From Batkoa obscura (taxonomy: Eukaryota > Entomophthoromycota > Entomophthoromycetes > Entomophthorales > Batkoaceae): DNA of 64,000 nucleotides. Below the pieces are notes generated by a model, which was given only the letters and a program-made list of their open reading frames with translations, ran no database searches and was not told the DNA's origin. Where the stretch lies: assembly GCA_030770535.1 (NCBI GenBank), contig JASVEC010000016.1, forward strand, positions 868,001 to 932,000. The letters run 5' to 3'. Position 1 is the stretch's first letter. Every line of letters starts with the position of its first letter. Shown piece by piece: positions 42,364 through 56,300 of this stretch. Both the position numbers and the translations under genes were made by a program.

Positions 42364-45300
42364 CTAAAAAAATGAATCTTTAAGCTGGATGGTGGGTGCT
42401 GAAGGCGCTCTAAATTCATCTTCATCCGAGTTAAACCCGTCATCAAAGTCTCCAAACTCATCATTTTCATCCTCAAAATAATCGTCTTCATCTTCATAAT
42501 TGTCTTCAAAATCTCCAAACTCTTGTTCAGCTGTTTGGTTACTGGGACTAGGTTCGATAAGCACATCGCTTCTTAAAGCTGCTTCTAATTTTGATCGAAG
42601 GTCAGGTGAAAGTGAAGCTACTGTGTTTTTAAATTCTTCTGGGTACTTAGAAGCAAAAGAAGATAGATATTTACATACTGTTGGGATGCATTCTTTATAA
42701 CTAGTACTTTTTACCATGATTGAAATTATCAATTTAGCAATTGACGAACCTAACATAATTAGCAAACAAACAATAAATTTAAAATTTAACTTACGTTCAA
42801 ATTCATCCACTTTAGAATAAAGCTCTATAAATATATTAGATAAACCTTCTATAATACTTGACCGCTTCTCAATATTTTCTAATAAAGTTTGATCTAGCTC
42901 TTTTATATAAAAAGTAAATGTCCTTTGTAGACAGTACTTAGATAAGTCTGAAACTTTGGAATCTTCTGCTTCTAAGTTTTCAATTAATACATGCGTAACT
43001 TTAACTCCACATTCTTTAATCTTTAAAAACAATATTAATTAGTTAATAAATGTATATCATAATATTACCTCATAATTAGTATTGATAAAAGTATGGCTTA
43101 TTAAATAAGTTAAGATTTGGGTCGATCTATGATTTATAAAATTAGGTAAACTCATAATTAAGGAAGTGTAACCATATAAACAATTATAGATAATATCACA
43201 TTCTACATTCTCGTTTTGAGCCCTTATAAAATGTTTAGTATAACAACAATAAATTATAGAATGAAAATACCTGTTCTTTATATAACCTTGAGTTAATGAG
43301 TCTAAAATGGAGTTGATAGCATCCTCAGATTCAATTTTGGTAACCAAACCTTTTAAAAGTGAAATAATTCTATCGTTTATAGGTCTAAAGTAAGGTTCCA
43401 TCAAAGTATCTAAATATGATATAAATAGTCAAATAATATAACCAAAACTTGACTTACGTTTAATAAGATTGGCAGCTATTATACACAAATTTGATTTCAC
43501 ACCTTTAGGACTTTTTAAAGCAAGATCATAGATCCCTGAATTTATTTCAAGGACTACTTCTAAATCAAGCTTTTCTGAGGAGTGGGATCTTGCTAATAAA
43601 ATTTATTAACTCATATTTCCTATGCTTATCTTGTTTTACCTGTCGTTGTCACATTCTTTAAAACATTGGGCAAAAACCCTAAAAGTAGTCCAGAATAGAA
43701 TTTCAATATTTTGAAGCCAATAGTTGAAGTTATTTTAACGTTGTTATCTGCTTCTTCTTCTAAGTTGTCGTCAAAAAAATAGTCACTATTACAATTTAAT
43801 ACTAGGCTTCTAAGTGTTTCTACAAGCTCTAATACAATCTTAAGATTATGCGTGTATTTGAATCTTTCAAACACTCCCAACATTTCCGAAAATACCTCCT
43901 TATCTAAAATTTCTAACCCAGTAATTTCGGGTATAAATAAAGCACGGATAGACGAAAGGCAAACTTTAGTTATGTGATGAGACATAGGATTGCTGGTTAA
44001 CAAATGTGATGATAAGGTTTCCATGCAAAGCCCATAAACTACCCAAAAATTACTGGAAGGCGAAACATTAGGCTCTGGGTAATCAGGCGCGAATAGTTTA
44101 ATGAAGTGAAGATTATGGTTCTTTAAATAGTGCGTTATAGCCTGTAAAAATGACCCCCAATAGTCACGGTATAGTGGTTTAAGCCAAGACCGAGAAGATG
44201 AATTGTTAATAAAATCCAATCCAGAAGTTATTCTTAAAGTGTCTTTTTTACCTCCTTTATCTGTCATAGAAAGGAGTTTTGGGTCTAATTTAAGATAAGC
44301 GTAATCAGATAATGCTTTTATCCAAAGCTTAGAAAGAACTCCTAAATTGGAATCAAGAGTTTCCTTTAATTCATCATTATTCAAGTTAGATAGCCCAATC
44401 ATACTCCATCCTTTTAACACTGCTAAATTAACAGTGATGCTCTCATAGGAACTAAAGTTAGCATCTCCAAAATCATCTAAGCTATCTTTGACTTTTAAAC
44501 ATTGGTTCAGAGCCTTTTCCATTAATTTGAAAATACGGCTCAATGTTTTAGCGTTCCCGGTACAGGATGTTAAGAAAACAGCACACACTTCAATAGCTGA
44601 AGCCGTAACTTTTGGTGAGGATTCTTCATTAAAAGCAGGAGCAAGCGCAGCAGCAATTTGGGCTTGATATTGTTCTAATAATAAACTCCCAGGCACATGG
44701 GGGTCTTGTGTATTTTTGAATTGTTCTAACAAATCTTGTAATATTCCGTAACCTTCTAAACTGATTTTTTCGATTGGGGTAGTTGCTGCTGCAAAAGCTA
44801 GTTTTACTAAATCACCAAATCGAGATATTAAATGTGGATGGGGATCATGGGACGTTGAAGATTTCTGTACCATCTCGAATGTTCTTCTAAGAATTTGTAG
44901 TGCTACAAGTTGTGTCCTCCATCTAGAAGTACCTTGATGTCCAGATGATTTAGTAGAGTGGTTTGCTTTTGTGTCAATAGATTGCCCAGGGTTAAGTGAT
45001 CCATCTTCATCTTCCAAATCTCCCCCTTCTTGAGTGCCACGATTAAACGAACCAACGTTTTCAATATTATGTTTTGTTAGAATTAATCGAATTACATCAA
45101 TCCATTTAGGTAAATCATCTACTGAAGAATGAGAAAGAAGCATGTTTAGTACTACGACAATCTCTCCAAGTTCGCTTTCACTATCAAGTAATTGAAAAAG
45201 CTGTTCATAAAGGTTTGGTCCAGCGTATTTTAGAACATCCTGTAAACTTTTCTGGACAAGCTGATATAAACAATTAGCAGCCACTCTTTTGAGTTGTGGG

Positions 45301-48300
45301 TCGACGGATTGCAGCTTAGAGCACAAGAAATTTACCAAAAATTCCAAATCAATATGAGAATAGTCAAACATAATTACCAAATGAACACATTGAAGGTATT
45401 CAATCACAACCATTTCTTCAGGATCATGCTTCAATTGCTCCATAATACCATAGCAAAGGAATCGTGATGCACGGTTGGTTGCTATTTCTGGTCCCAAAAC
45501 GCCAATAATGCCATTTAATACCTTACCACAATTTTGTCGTACTAAAAAGTGATCAACTGACAAAGACTTTGAGTAGGCGGTTCCACCTGGTTGATGATTT
45601 TCTGACAAAAATAATCTAAAAACTATATAAAGCGTATCAACAATGTAAGGGGAAAATGAATGTCCGACTGAATTTATAGTCGTTGCTAAGGCTTCTAGAG
45701 CGTGAGTATGTACCAGAGGGTGCATGTCATTACACAATGTTCTCATGACTTGAATAACAGAGCCCATATGCGTATTGCCAGTTGCAGATCCGACAAATTT
45801 ATGGATATTAGAAAGCCCTAATAATGCTCCAGCTCTAACATCTGGATCCGCGAAGTTAATGATATTGTCAACAAGCTGTTTAATGTGCCTTGAAACGACT
45901 CCAGAATTCGAGTTTTTACAAAGGAATCCAAGCAATTCAGCGGCAAGTTTACGAATTTGGTCGTCAGAACATCCCAACCCAATCTTTATAATCTCTTCAA
46001 TTTGTGAAATTGTTTTATCTCCTAATTGGTTAAGTTTTTTTCCAGCTTTCTTTTCAGGGCGATAAATGATTTTAAGCGCCCCTAAAGTAGCAAATAAACA
46101 ATGAGAAATGGAATAGAGGCCCCATAAATCCGCTTTGTCTTTGATAGAGTGAACCATTTTTTCAAGTATCGAAGTTTGAGCTCTGGGTAAAAGATGAGGG
46201 AAAATAATAGCAAACAAATCCACTGCAGCATCATGTGTACTAATAACAGTGGATGTCATTGTATGAAAATAATTTGGTCTCTTACTTGTATATTTATGAC
46301 TTAAATATAACGAAATGGGATCAAATTCTCTAGCCCCAAATCTTGGGTATAAGAGCTGACGATCTATGTCAAATTGATCAATATGTGCAAGTGCTTCAAA
46401 AAGATGGTTATTATCATCTTGAAAAGCTTCTCTATCTGCTTTCCATCTATCTATAGCAATGTTTCTTCTGTGGAAGTGGCTTGTCATTGCATACCCAGAT
46501 CCTGCCCATCCAGTCCAATCTGCAACAACATCTTCATCGGTCCAAGCTGAAGTAGCATTTAACGTCTTTGAAGTGACAGTCAAAAGCTCTACGATGTTTT
46601 TAGAAAGCGAAGTAAAGTTAGCTTCATAAGTTGATGGTGATAGTAATGAATAGCTTTGAAGTGCTCTTTTCCTGATCATGTTTACACTTTCACTTATCTT
46701 TCTTATATTAGTAATGTATTCGTCTTTATCTTTTTCGCTAAGCTCTGAGATAAAATTGGCTGCGTCTTTGTAGAAAAGCAACGCATTGCTCAAAAGTGGT
46801 AAGAATCGTTGGGCGATATCGTCTTGAGCTAACTCGTCGCCATTATATACCATAAATAGATATAAAGCTTGCAACGCGTGCTCTCTCGAATGGGTTACTG
46901 ATAATGTAAGCATTTGAGCTGATGGATCAAAAAATGAAAGTTTTATTGAAGATTTGGCTAAATACGCTTTAAAAAGCAAAATTATCTGAGGAAGTATAAG
47001 ACGTACATAGTTTGGTCCAAGGCACATTAAAGATCCGATCAAAATCCAGCCTACTTGGATTTTTGAATTTTGAGATTGAAAAATATTTGGATCAGCAACT
47101 GTAAAGCTCATAGTTCCTTCCGATTTTAATAATTGCGAGGCAATACTAAAAATGGATGCATTTAATTTATTCATTACAGATTGAGGTGCTGATGCTGATA
47201 CACTGATTAAGGATCCTAATGCATAACCATAACCCATAGCTTTTTTGACTGTACTTTTTTTGAGTGGCATAACTTCAATAAAACTATTTTTTAAATAAGT
47301 TAAAAATCGAAATACCAACTTTGGCAAAAATGAAGGCAAAGCTATACATATATTTCTTAAACACCAAGCAGAACTTATTTGGATAGAGTATCCTTGGGTT
47401 TCAAGTAATAAAATCAAAAGTTCAATTGCATTATCCTGAAAAAGTCAAAAAACATATTAAATTATGGTTTAAAATTACCTGTATTGCATATGCGGCGTCT
47501 CCTAAATCTTGTATTAAACAACTTAGTTCATCAATCATTGTAATAACAGCTGATTTTCCTGCTGCTTGAGACTTTAATTCAGGACTCTCCATCAATTTTA
47601 TCCACTCAGTCAAAAGTTCAATAATTGACTTTGCTGCATGAACTTGTCCTTGTTCACTTAAAATCTTTTGTCCTATTTCTCTAAGAAGTGTATTTGATCT
47701 CTGTCTCACAACAAGTGCATCAAAAGGAGATTCTGGGGCATAGCTCGGCCCTGGATTTAAATCGAGTACGATATGTCTCAATATATCAACATAATTTCCT
47801 TCAACGAAGCTTGTTCCAAGCTTAGTAAAAAGGGTTATGTAACAGCTAAATATACCTGCTCTTATATCTTCAACTGTATTTGATTTACAATGAAGTATAG
47901 ATAAAGAGCTCAACATTCTTGAAATGGTAGGAATTGAGTTTATGTCATCTTTATCTCCATCACTATTCTTTCCTCGAGCTCCTCCTGTAGTAACTGCTAG
48001 CTTTTTTTTGGGCTTCTCTATTAAAATTTTTCGATTACTAGCTTGGGACCCAGCAACCATGGTTGAAATTAAAGAGGCCATGGCTCTCCTTATAGAAAAA
48101 TTGGCTCCCTCAAAGTACTTAATAAGTAATGGAAGCTCTTCATTGAGGTAAAGTATTGGAACATTTTTACAATAAAGGATTGTTGCTTCAAGGCACTAAA
48201 TTGAAAATCAAATATTTGCTTAAAAATTAAAAATAGTAAAGTACCTCTGCCCCAATTATTATGAAAGAAGCAGATTTAATAGACAGAAGTGACTTACAAA

Positions 48301-49062
48301 CTTTTATTATCTCTTTAACTGCATTCTCATCCATAGAAGAATTCGAGCTTTTTATAATTGAAGTTAAAAGTAAAGTTGCAGCATATCTTGTAGTTGTTGT
48401 CTAAAAAGATTAAAATAAGCAAGTACATCTCTAATAAAAAATACCTCACTGCTATTTCTTATTAACTTTAAACATAAAGACCAAAGGGTTTGCATATAAT
48501 TATATAACTTTTAAAGTAAATAGGTAATAAATTATGTTTGTTTATGAGGTTTACCTTATTTCCTTGAACATCAACTACAGCTCGAATACAATCTAATAGT
48601 GCGCTTAAGTTTTTAAATATAAATTTAGATCATCTAATCAACTTAAGAAATAAAATCTTACGTTTTTTTCTGTTGAGAGACTGCTTCTTTTGCTTGCATC
48701 CAATCTAGTAGCTTATCAACAAATTTATGGATGGAATTCAAACTAGCGATCCCATATAAAAGTCTAATACACCGGCAAACAGCATTAAGGGTTAATGGTG
48801 TTGGGTTCCATGTTGGTAATGATAGTAATAAAAGGAGTTGTGCCTCCGGGCCTAAAGTGTTCTGTTTGTTTGGGCTCTTTTTCTAAATTGATGATTAGTG
48901 TTACTATGAATGACACCAATACTATACTACTTTAATTAAATTTTTCAATCCATGTTCAAATGTTAAAAGAATTTTGAGGTACTTTGCTTCTTTTTCTTCT
49001 TGAGATACAGAATCATTGGTATCAATGCTACTAAAGTCAATTTCAAGATCCGGATCTTCCAT
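42364..49062 (-). CDS. LAA1: HEAT-repeat protein Laa1/HEATR5
   Basis: About ten exons, the largest at 43626-47417. The start ATG at 49062 gives MEDPDLEIDFSSIDTND, and the next exons run through many HEAT repeats. The most conserved parts are LLGFLCKNSNSGVVSRH, DPDVRAGALLGLSNIHKFVG and NDMHPLVHTHALEALATTI, the block characteristic of HEATR5/Laa1. The protein is about 2,000 residues, the normal size. Laa1 supports AP-1 clathrin adaptor function between trans-Golgi and endosomes. The C-terminal 60 residues are acidic and contain EFGDFEDNY and DEFGDFDDGF, which look like adaptor gamma-ear binding motifs. It lies 380 bp downstream of the GMPP gene on the same strand. Confidence 0.92.
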
Positions 49063-49442
49063 CTTTATTTGCAGTTTATTATTAAGTGTAAGAGCACTTC
49101 CTTTTCTTGTAATTTAAAAGTGGCTCAAAAATTGAGAATTCTTAACTAAAGTTGATTGGCTAGATTTTCTAAAGGGCTTTTTGCTATTAATTTATTAAAC
49201 CTAATAGCTTATCAAGCTAAAACAAATTGTTTTAATAAGGTATTATGATAATATTACTATAAGCATATAGTTTTTCAGTTTTCTTTTATTGATCATGTTT
49301 GAAACTAAAATGCTCTAATTATATATATGAAAATATGCTTTGAATATTAATATTAATACGATATTAAATTTAAAAATATTAGTTAATTTTTTATTAGTGG
49401 TAAAAAATAGTTAAATCATAAACAATAGTAAAAATTTATCTT
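49063..49442. other. Intergenic region between GMPP and LAA1
   Basis: 380 bp of AT-rich DNA, carrying the GMPP 3' end and the LAA1 promoter. Nothing else seen. Confidence 0.45.
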
Positions 49443-50825
49443 TTACATGATAATTTGAGGCTCAGTGATGTTATCTGAGATTGACTTATGAGGCAAGATA
49501 CGTCCACCATTGATGAAGATTTCATCTTTAACTGTGACGTCTTCTCCGAGTACTGAAACACCTTCAAGTCGGCACTAAAAAACCAGTTACTAAAATTATA
49601 CTTAACATGATATTGAACTTACCCAGCGTCCAATAGTGGAATGCCATCCAACAATGGAGCTGTATACCCACGAGTGGTCTTTGATTTTGGCTCCCTCTAA
49701 AATGACGCAACGTTGCAAACGGACACCATCACCAATTACAACATTTGGGCCAATAGTAACATTAGGACCAATGCGGCATCCCTTGCCGATCTTAGCACTA
49801 GGATCAATAAGAACATTACCGACAACGTAATCTTCACTTGAGCTTGCTAACAAACTAGATTGCTTTTTAGCTAAGCTAGAAAGATATAAACAAGTTCCAG
49901 TAAGGAAATCCTTTGGCTGACCTACGTCCATCCAAAAGCCTTCTAATTCAAAGGAGTGTAGTTGCTTATCACCAGCCATGAATGGGAATACTTCTTTTTC
50001 GATTGAAGTTGGCTTTAACTATAAACAATTGTAAACAAATGTTATAAATATATATAGTAGTAAATTACTTCAATACGATTAAGTATTTTTGGTGAGAATA
50101 TATATATACCTGCATTGATTTTGTTACTAACAAACTCAACGGGTTTCTCAACAAAAGAATGAATGGTTGAGCTATCTGCTTCATTAACGATAACACCATA
50201 TTTAGAAGGTTCTTCAACGCGTGTTACCTGACATTTTTTGTTAATTTTTTTTCATGACAAAATTTAATAAGTTTACGGCAATAGTGCCTTCACAGCCATG
50301 TGCGGTGTGGAAATCCCGTAATTTTTCAAAAGGAAAGTCACAGATAATATCACTATTTAATACAAAGAAAGGAGAATCGTCTTGACCAAGGATTTCACGA
50401 GCAAGTGCAAGTGGACCAGCTAAAAAAGTTAGTTAAAATCAAACTAAGTTAACTTAATATTACCTGTGCCTAATGGCTCAGTTTCGACAGAAAAAGTAAT
50501 ACGAATATTATACTCTTTTTCATATTTTTGTAATACAGCTACCATAGTCTCCGGACGATAGTTAACTGCAAGTACAACATCAGTTACACCAGCCTAAAGT
50601 CATCAGTTAGTATTTGCTTTACTTCAGCTGATATATATTTCAACTTACTTTGACTAAACCTTCGATTTGATGTAAAATCATAGGTCTGTTAGCAAACTCC
50701 ACCAGGGGCTTGGGTAAAGATAAGGTAAGAGGTCTAAGACGAGTACCGAAACCTAAATACTGTTAACAAATATTTACTATGTAGTAGTACAAAATATTAC
50801 CACCGACTAAAATAAGAGCTTTCAT
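49443..50825 (-). CDS. Mannose-1-phosphate guanylyltransferase (GDP-mannose pyrophosphorylase)
   Basis: About seven exons from the ATG at 50825 to the TAA at 49443-49445. The first exon is short (MKALILVGG), and exon 2 completes the nucleotide-binding loop with [24 protein letters not shown]. Later parts include [39 protein letters not shown], and a left-handed beta-helix end ([32 protein letters not shown]), closing with EPQIIM. It makes GDP-mannose from mannose-1-phosphate and GTP in the cytosol, feeding N- and O-glycosylation, GPI anchors and mannan. It is the beta/catalytic type (yeast Psa1, animal GMPPB); length about 365 residues is normal. Confidence 0.97.
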
Positions 50826-51719
50826 TTTCAATTACTATGTTATAAAATTAAATTTTAAAAGTTTTTCGCTTGGAATTTATTCCTTTCTTTTATATCCTTA
50901 AATTGTCAATCTAATTCTTTGAAGTGCCATTGAATTATTTGCTTATCATTGGCTGAGTTCTTACTATCCCATATACCTCTGCCACTATTTAAATTTGTAT
51001 TCAATATACTATAGCCAATGGTACCTCTTGAGTAAGCAAAATTTAAAAGGCTTGCAATCAAATTGAAGCCCATCAAATAGCTTAAAGATGTTGGTAATTG
51101 GCTCTAATATTTATTAATAAATAAAGTTATAAACAGAATTATTAAAGTATTTTTAATCAATGTTTTCATGTATTAGTCTATGTGCTGCTCTTTTATTGGT
51201 ACAATCAGGTTTTAATTCTGGTCTTGATTTATTTTTAGCCTTTCCATTTTCAAGGCTATTATAATCATGGTTTTTATTCTTCATTATGATTGGTTATTTT
51301 ATAATGCTTTCGGGAATTTAGAACCCTAGTACTTGATAGTTGAGTGATTTATCATTGTTCTATTATATATTATATCATTTCACAAACTATAAAGTTTATT
51401 AATATTCTAATATAACCAAGGCTACCAACTTCTTAATTTTATTCTATAAGTAAAAGGGCATGGAAAGATATAGTTTATGTTATATATATATAAAAATACT
51501 AAGAATAAGGCTTAACTTTAAAGACCGGAAAATCTTTCTATTTTTTGTTCACCTTTAAACATTTAGAAGATGAAAAATTTAGTAGATAAATTCTTAAATA
51601 GGAAAAACATGCTTACGTACAGTGGGCTTTGAAAGGGGACTCAAAAAAATCCCTAATGTTTATTTCAAGCTAAAATCTATTAATTGATAAAAAATACTTT
51701 AAACTATTCAAAACTGCAT

Positions 51720-51818
51720 ATAGGGATATCCATTTTGGTTCCATTTATTTTCACCTTTAAGCACTATTAAGTGGAAAATTTATTAGTAAAATTCTTAAAA
51801 AACAAAAACATCTTCAAA
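51720..51818 (-). mobile_element. 100-bp MITE family, diverged copy
   Basis: Core AAGCACTATTAAGTGGAAAA and TTAGTAAAATTCTTAAA with ends ATAGGGATAT and ACATCTTCAAAT. It is older than the copies near 60 kb, judging by its end changes. Confidence 0.7.
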
Positions 51819-51834
51819 TAAAGATGGCTTATAT

Positions 51835-51926
51835 AGAGGTGTTCTTGTTTTCACTTTTTTCTTTTTTCAGTATTATTGAATGGAAAAAATGTTATAAATT
51901 TTTTGAACAAAAAAGACATCTACATG
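51835..51926 (-). mobile_element. 100-bp MITE family, strongly diverged copy
   Basis: Only part of the core remains (CAGTATTATTGAATGGAAAA, then GAACAAAAAAGACATC). It lies directly after another copy, in the same orientation. Confidence 0.5.
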
Positions 51927-52246
51927 TATATTTTACTATTAAACATTATAATAAAGCTTTATCTTAATAAACTCTAATAAAATCATCTACAAAATTATTT
52001 ACATTAAAAAAATATAAATTATTACAACTTATATTTTAAATAATTTAAAAATAGATTAAAAATAGAATATTATATATTTTAAATTTAATAGTGCTTTATT
52101 TGATTTATCTAAAATTTTAATATTGTATAGGCCCTTGCTAAAGATCTAAAAATCTAGTTATTAAATATTTTCTATTTACAAAATTTGTTATAGTTTATCT
52201 ATAGTAAAATTAGTTAAATAGCTTATAACTATTTTTATATTAAAAT

Positions 52247-52342
52247 ATGAGGGTGTATTTTCTTGTTCAAGAATTTTACTACCAATTTTTCCGCTCAAAT
52301 AGCGTTTAAAAATGGAAGAAGTTAAACTAAAAAATACCCTTA
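52247..52342 (+). mobile_element. 100-bp MITE family, copy
   Basis: Core TCAAGAATTTTACTACCAA, CCGCTCAAATAGCG, AAAAATGGAAGAAG with ends ATGAGGGTGTAT and ATACCCTTAT. Confidence 0.75.
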
Positions 52343-53336
52343 TATTTATATTATTAGCGTATATTGAATTTGGGTCAGTGTAAACTGCGAACTATTTGCC
52401 CAATTAACAATAATTATGGAAAAACTATTAGTGGTTGGGCAAATGGTTCTTAGTCTTTACTGGTTTGCAAGTTTAAATACACATTATATCTTTTTGGTTT
52501 CATCTACTTGTCCGTTTTTTTGAGTACCATTGAGCAAAAAATTGTTAGTAGGATTTAAATAAAAATACATATTTGCACATTATAATTTCATACTTGTATA
52601 TATTAACTTACACTTTTTATATCGTTATCATTCAATTATGGCACCATAAAAAACAAAGATTAATATGTTTATAATGCCCCTAGTATTTTATGTTGATACT
52701 GTGTTTAAACATTAATTTTGATAATAAAACGTAAACAAATATTTAAAAAAGTAATTTTTTGATATATTCGATTTCAGAAGTAATAACTGACGTTTTATAT
52801 TATTTTTAATTGTATTAAAATACTTGATACATTAAAGTGAGCCAGAGTTGCTGTGACAATTTTTATTTTTCTATATTTGTTTCTGTTTTAATATATCGGA
52901 TTTTCCAAAAATGTATTTTTTTATTATACAATTCAATATCGTAGATTAACTTAATTCTAGAGCACTATAGGTATATTAAGCTCCAATCTGTTAACAAAAT
53001 AAGTTATCTTCAGTTTACTTGTACCTATTTGTATAACTTGCAATTTATTAAACTAAAGCAAAAGGTGTATCGAAATGTTTAGACCATATAATAAACAAAG
53101 CTTAAAATCAGCTTAATTTTTTATTAGCTGCTTAACTATCAGTTATTTATTATAAAACTTAATTTCAATACTATTCATCAAAACACCAAAGATAAGCTTA
53201 TCAAATCGTTAATATTCGTATTTTCAGTGTTATGTATAATTTTTTAAACTATCTTCCATCTCCATAGTTTGATAGATGGTTATAGGTTTACTAAAAAAAT
53301 GTTAACTATTTATTCATATATAGTATGGTAATAAAC

Positions 53337-56300
53337 TTACATATCTCCATTTTTAAATGCAGCTAAACTTAAAATCCTAGATTTCTCTCCTAACCTTGAT
53401 CGGGTCAATGTACTGGGTGAGAAATACGCCACAGTATCCAATTTAAAATTATGCTGTTCAAGCACGCAATTGATAATTAGTGGCGTAAGCATTTGGCATC
53501 TTTCTGGTTCCAACGCGCCTGGATGATTGTTTTTGATTTCAACCATTAATAATATTCTCTCTGCATCCAAAAGTCCAATCATAGCACCCCCAGAGACAAT
53601 TTGAGAATGACAAGCTTCAATTGACTGTTCAACATCAAATGTAAAATGAGAAATACCATCTACATCAAAGGTTTGATCCATTGGCCCTAATACATACAGC
53701 AAGGGTGATGTTGCAATAATTTCTTCAATAGGGCGAGTATCATGACGTATATCAGGGTACAAGAAACCAAGGTCTCCAGTTCGTACATAAAATAGAGAAG
53801 GGTCACCACCCTGTATCTGTGCTCCAAACCTAGATGCTTCAAACTCATTTGAAGGAAAATATAAACCATCTGAAACGGAATCACTGGATATCCATATCTC
53901 ACCTATCTCATTTAATTGGCATACTGTTGATGTTACTGGGTTCACTATGGCTACCATTGTGTCTCTACTTATACGACCAGAATCAAGAATACGCAATCCT
54001 GGTTCGTTATCTTCTAAGGGACGTACACGTCCCATCCTAAGCGAGGGGAAATGTAAATTAAGTTCTAAACTTGCTTGGCCTAGATGAGCACGATGACTAA
54101 TTAATGTGTGAAAGGGTGTTGTATAAGATTGAGCAAAGGCAGAACTATCCAATTTACTTCCTAAAGTCAAGGTCATGGCTAATTGTATTATGCTTTCATC
54201 TGGTCTAGATTCCATAGGTATCAATAAACACCTTAATCTACTTAGAGGATAATTTTGGAATTCGGATTGAGAAATAGATGTTGTTGCATGTTTAATCATA
54301 GGTGGAGTAGCATATGAAGCAACACAGCCGTTATTACCTATCAAATTAAACCATGATTTAGGTGAATAAGCAAAATCCGATTGATCGAAATGAATGGTAT
54401 GACAACCAACATAGATGCCAAGTAAGGCAAAATGTAGGAAGCCAATTCCATTATAAACCCTAGCACAAGTCACTAGAGGACGAGAGGCTGTCAACCCGAG
54501 CTCATATTTATGAAGTTTACATTGATGAAGAAGAGAAGGGGCATTAAAAGAAATACACTGTCTTTCCATATCAGCAGAGAAATACAGTAACACTAACACA
54601 CCTAATACACCAGTGTAAAGCCCTTCCAATCTAGCTTTACTTTTTGGAATTTTAGTGACATTTACTAGTGGTGGAAGTACAAATCCTGGCTTATTTTTAA
54701 ACATGGCTTGTATCCCTTTATTCTTCAACCTTTCTTCTGTTACTGGATTAACTAATATTAATTTGATTTTGAAATCAATAATCAGCTTTTGTAATGTAAG
54801 TATCTCTTCCTTAATTCTTGTATTATCAAAGTCCCAATAAGGTATGACTACCATGTTAGCAGCAAGTGCGGCATGAACACTAGTGAGATAATCGAGTCCT
54901 GGTGGCATAAGTATAAGAATAGGTGATTGTGCTGGTATTTTTTGAGTAACAAGGTAGTGAGCAAGCGTTAACACTTTCATATTAATCTTTGAGAAACTAA
55001 GTGATTTGGATTCCTTTCCTTTTGTATCCACGATTGAAAAAGCAGGGTCACTTCCCATTGCAGTAGAACGCCATTGTAGTAATTGAGTAATTGATTTAAA
55101 GCCTTCTAAATCTGAACCAAATCTTTCATCAATTGCAGGTGGGATAATTTCCATTCCAGTATGCTGAGCAATTTTATAATAAGCATCCTCCTCATCATAA
55201 GAAAGCAATGAATCATGACTGGATGAAATATTTGAATGGATGGTAGTAAACAAGATTGGTAGTTCACCAGATAAAAGTAGTTTTCTAGTACGATGATAAT
55301 TGATAATCTCAATCCCATTACGGAATCTACGTGGTAATGTACCTGGCTTAACCAAAAGTACGATGAATGGATTAATCTTATGAAACTCAGTACAATTTTT
55401 TCTTATGGATGATGAGATTAGTGATAATGCTTCTTTATCTGTTACTTTTGTCTCTGCTCCAACAACACAAGCTGGCAATCCGCGGGAAGTCACTTCAAAT
55501 ATAGTACAGTCTTCTACCTTATTTATAGTATTTAGTATGGTATTGGTGATATCTTCAGAATAATTGATAGTGATTGTAGGAATACGCGTATCTTGAATAG
55601 AATGTTGGGATCCTGGACTATGACTTGAAATTAAATCCTGAGTGTGGATAAGTTGATTCAACCAGCCAAATATGACAAGTTGCTGGTCCACTAAAGAGCC
55701 GGACAATCCAGTACGTAAAAACTCGCCTTCAAGAGGTTGTAAAGTATCAGGGAAAAAAGCCGTTGCCCTAAACTCTGTAGCTGTTAAAGTTGGCATATTC
55801 CAATACCCGCCACTTAAAGCAGGCGAATCTACCCATATCTCACCCACCATATCTGGTGAACACACTGTATTATCTATTGGGTTTACGATAATCACTGTAA
55901 CTTCTGGCATAAGATTACCAAAAGAAGTTGTTTTTAAAACATGTGGATCTACTTTATTCGTAATGATTTCAGCTGGTAATTGATTCGCCTCATATTGACG
56001 TATCCTTTGTAAGCTTAATATTTCCCTATCTAAATATAACAATCTTGGATCAATTTCTATGTCACTATGGTCCTGGTTACGTGGCTCCCCAATACTTACA
56101 ATCATACCACCATGATTGGTTAGACTACACACAGGGGCAAGTACATCCCAAGGATCTTTGCATCCAAAAGGATTAAGGAAGTTTTGTACTAAGTCTCTAT
56201 CAGCAGAAGTATCAGGCACAAGTGAATCAATCATTAGCATTTCTAGTGAATCTAAAGCTTGTGAGTCTGGGTTTCTAGTAGGATTGCCTTGATGATATAA

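Larger units (their letters stand above)
50826..53336. other. Intergenic region with MITEs
   Basis: 2.5 kb between the GMPP start and the DIP2-like stop. Holds MITE-family copies at 51720-51818, 51835-51926 and 52247-52342, and a possible shred near 52485-52575. Otherwise AT-rich and without genes. Confidence 0.5.

Noticed and set aside
52485-52575. Possible further MITE copy (GGTTTCATC, ACCATTGAGC, TTGTTAGTAGG)
   Set aside because: Partial similarity only, with both ends absent; could be an old shred, not listed as a feature.
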